Source: an uncultured Oscillospiraceae bacterium | GTDB taxonomy: Bacteria > Bacillota > Clostridia > Oscillospirales > Oscillospiraceae | NCBI GenBank assembly: GCA_900768135.1 | Contig: CAAGBT010000041.1 | Coordinates: 1-13,259, forward strand | DNA length: 13,259 nt | Direction of reading: 5' to 3' | Part shown: one piece after another, positions 12,802 to 13,259 of the stretch | Layout: each line of letters opens with the position of its first letter | How positions within the stretch are numbered: the first letter of the stretch is position 1 | Position numbers and translations under genes: made by a program | The notes under the pieces: generated by a model | Seen by the model: only the letters and a program-made list of their open reading frames with translations | The model's database searches: none | Told to the model about the DNA's origin: nothing

Positions 12802-13259
12802 GTGGCAGTATTTCGCGTGGAGAAGAACCACAATTACACAGTCATGTCCAATTACCACCTGCGGGACACCCGCCTGACGCTGAAATCCATCGGTTTGCTG
12901 TCCAAAATGCTCTCTTTGACAGATGAGTGGGACTACACCACCCGCGGGCTTGCCGCCATCTGCAAGGAGGGCGTGGACGCCATCGGCGCGGCGCTGAAGG
13001 AGCTGGAGACCAGAGGCTACCTTATCCGCCGCCAGATTCGTGACAGTAAAGGCAGAATCACCGACACCGAGTACACCATCTATGAATCGCCGCATACGCC
13101 TCTGCCGGATACGGCTTCACCAGATACGGAAAACCCGTATCTGGATACCCCGTATACGGGCGAGCCATATACGGAAAAGCCCGCGCAATTAAATAAAGAT
13201 AGAAGAAATAAAGAAAAAGAAATTCCTGATGAATCTATTACGGACACATCAAATCCTGA
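12802..13259 (+). CDS. Replication-initiator-like winged-helix protein (3' end outside window)
   Basis: The start is GTG 12802, with GGGGAGG just upstream; GTG 12793 lies inside the ribosome site and is rejected. The protein opens MAVFRVEKNHNYTVMSNYHL, continues with KSIGLLSKMLSLTDEWDYTTRGLAAICKEG and reads KELETRGYLIRR. This is the helix-turn-helix domain found in initiator-like proteins of Tn1549-type elements and related plasmids (HTH_36 / RepA N-terminal type). From residue 97 come six pentapeptide repeats of pattern P-x-T-x-x, then a polar linker (AQLNKDRRNKEKEIPDES). The frame is open at the window's right edge. It follows the previous stop by five bases. DNA binding is well supported by the family; a role in replication initiation is inference. 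Confidence 0.85.
   Translation, partial: MAVFRVEKNHNYTVMSNYHLRDTRLTLKSIGLLSKMLSLTDEWDYTTRGLAAICKEGVDAIGAALKELETRGYLIRRQIRDSKGRITDTEYTIYESPHTPLPDTASPDTENPYLDTPYTGEPYTEKPAQLNKDRRNKEKEIPDESITDTSNP
13090..13179 (+). repeat. Six phased 15-bp iteron-like repeats in the initiator-like gene
   Basis: Units begin at 13090, 13105, 13120, 13135, 13150 and 13165. Their shared cores are CCGCATACGC, CCGGATACGG, CCAGATACGG, CCGTATCTGG (the core inverted), CCGTATACGG and CCATATACGG, each followed by five variable bases. The consensus is CC-x-x-ATACGG. Two larger symmetries result: CCAGATACGG/CCGTATCTGG arms at 13120-13144 and CCCGTATACGGG at 13149-13160. The unit length equals five codons, giving pentapeptides PHTPL, PDTAS, PDTEN, PYLDT, PYTGE and PYTEK. 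Confidence 0.85.

Overview
The window looks like chromosome of an anaerobic, moderately GC-rich Gram-positive bacterium, most likely a gut clostridium of the Oscillospiraceae type. The basis is sigma-A style promoters, strong AGGAGG ribosome sites, a Rex redox repressor, a yybP-ykoY/mntP unit, a biotin-domain-less oxaloacetate decarboxylase/pyruvate carboxylase alpha-type subunit, and Tn1549-like conjugative-element genes at one end. The taxonomic call is inference only.

Layout. (1) Positions 1-434: the 3' end of a large serine recombinase, running in from the left, joined to a short out-of-frame coding remnant. This looks like the edge of a mobile element. (2) 474-1928: an iron-sulfur flavoprotein-type FMN reductase and a GntR/FadR-type regulator, followed by an intergenic stretch with four small hairpins. 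(3) 2139-2413: a decayed von Willebrand A protein gene with a nonsense codon and a frameshift. (4) 2469-2545: tRNA-Arg(CCG) on the minus strand, divergent from rex. rex has a consensus TTGACA-17-TATAAT promoter and overlaps a secreted SLH-domain protein gene by ATGA. (5) 4584-4745: an unlisted 53-residue protein with 14 cysteines, between a promoter/hairpin and a strong terminator. (6) 4874-5656, minus strand: mntP (manganese exporter) with a complete leader of promoter, yybP-ykoY Mn2+ aptamer and intrinsic terminator. (7) 5806-7257: an oadA/pycB-like carboxyltransferase subunit with its own promoter and terminator. (8) 7622-9442: ftsH, with an unexplained palindrome in its upstream region.

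From about 9443 onward the DNA is mobile. There is a 3' half of a tRNA-Pro(GGG) gene with no 5' half, then a minus-strand serine recombinase that has lost its catalytic domain. After a junction near 10955 come plus-strand genes typical of Tn1549-like integrative conjugative elements: a ParB-like protein, a cysteine-motif protein of unknown function, and the start of a replication-initiator-like winged-helix protein that leaves the window. So a chromosomal segment is bracketed by two recombinase-bearing mobile elements, both partly degraded at the points visible here.

The most notable signals not explained by ordinary gene calling are: six exactly phased 15-bp repeats inside the replication-initiator-like gene; a perfect 13-bp-arm palindrome inside parB; the tRNA-Pro half gene; and the very cysteine-rich microprotein. 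I did not find a clearly new multi-gene system. The riboswitch-mntP unit, rex, oadA and ftsH are known families.
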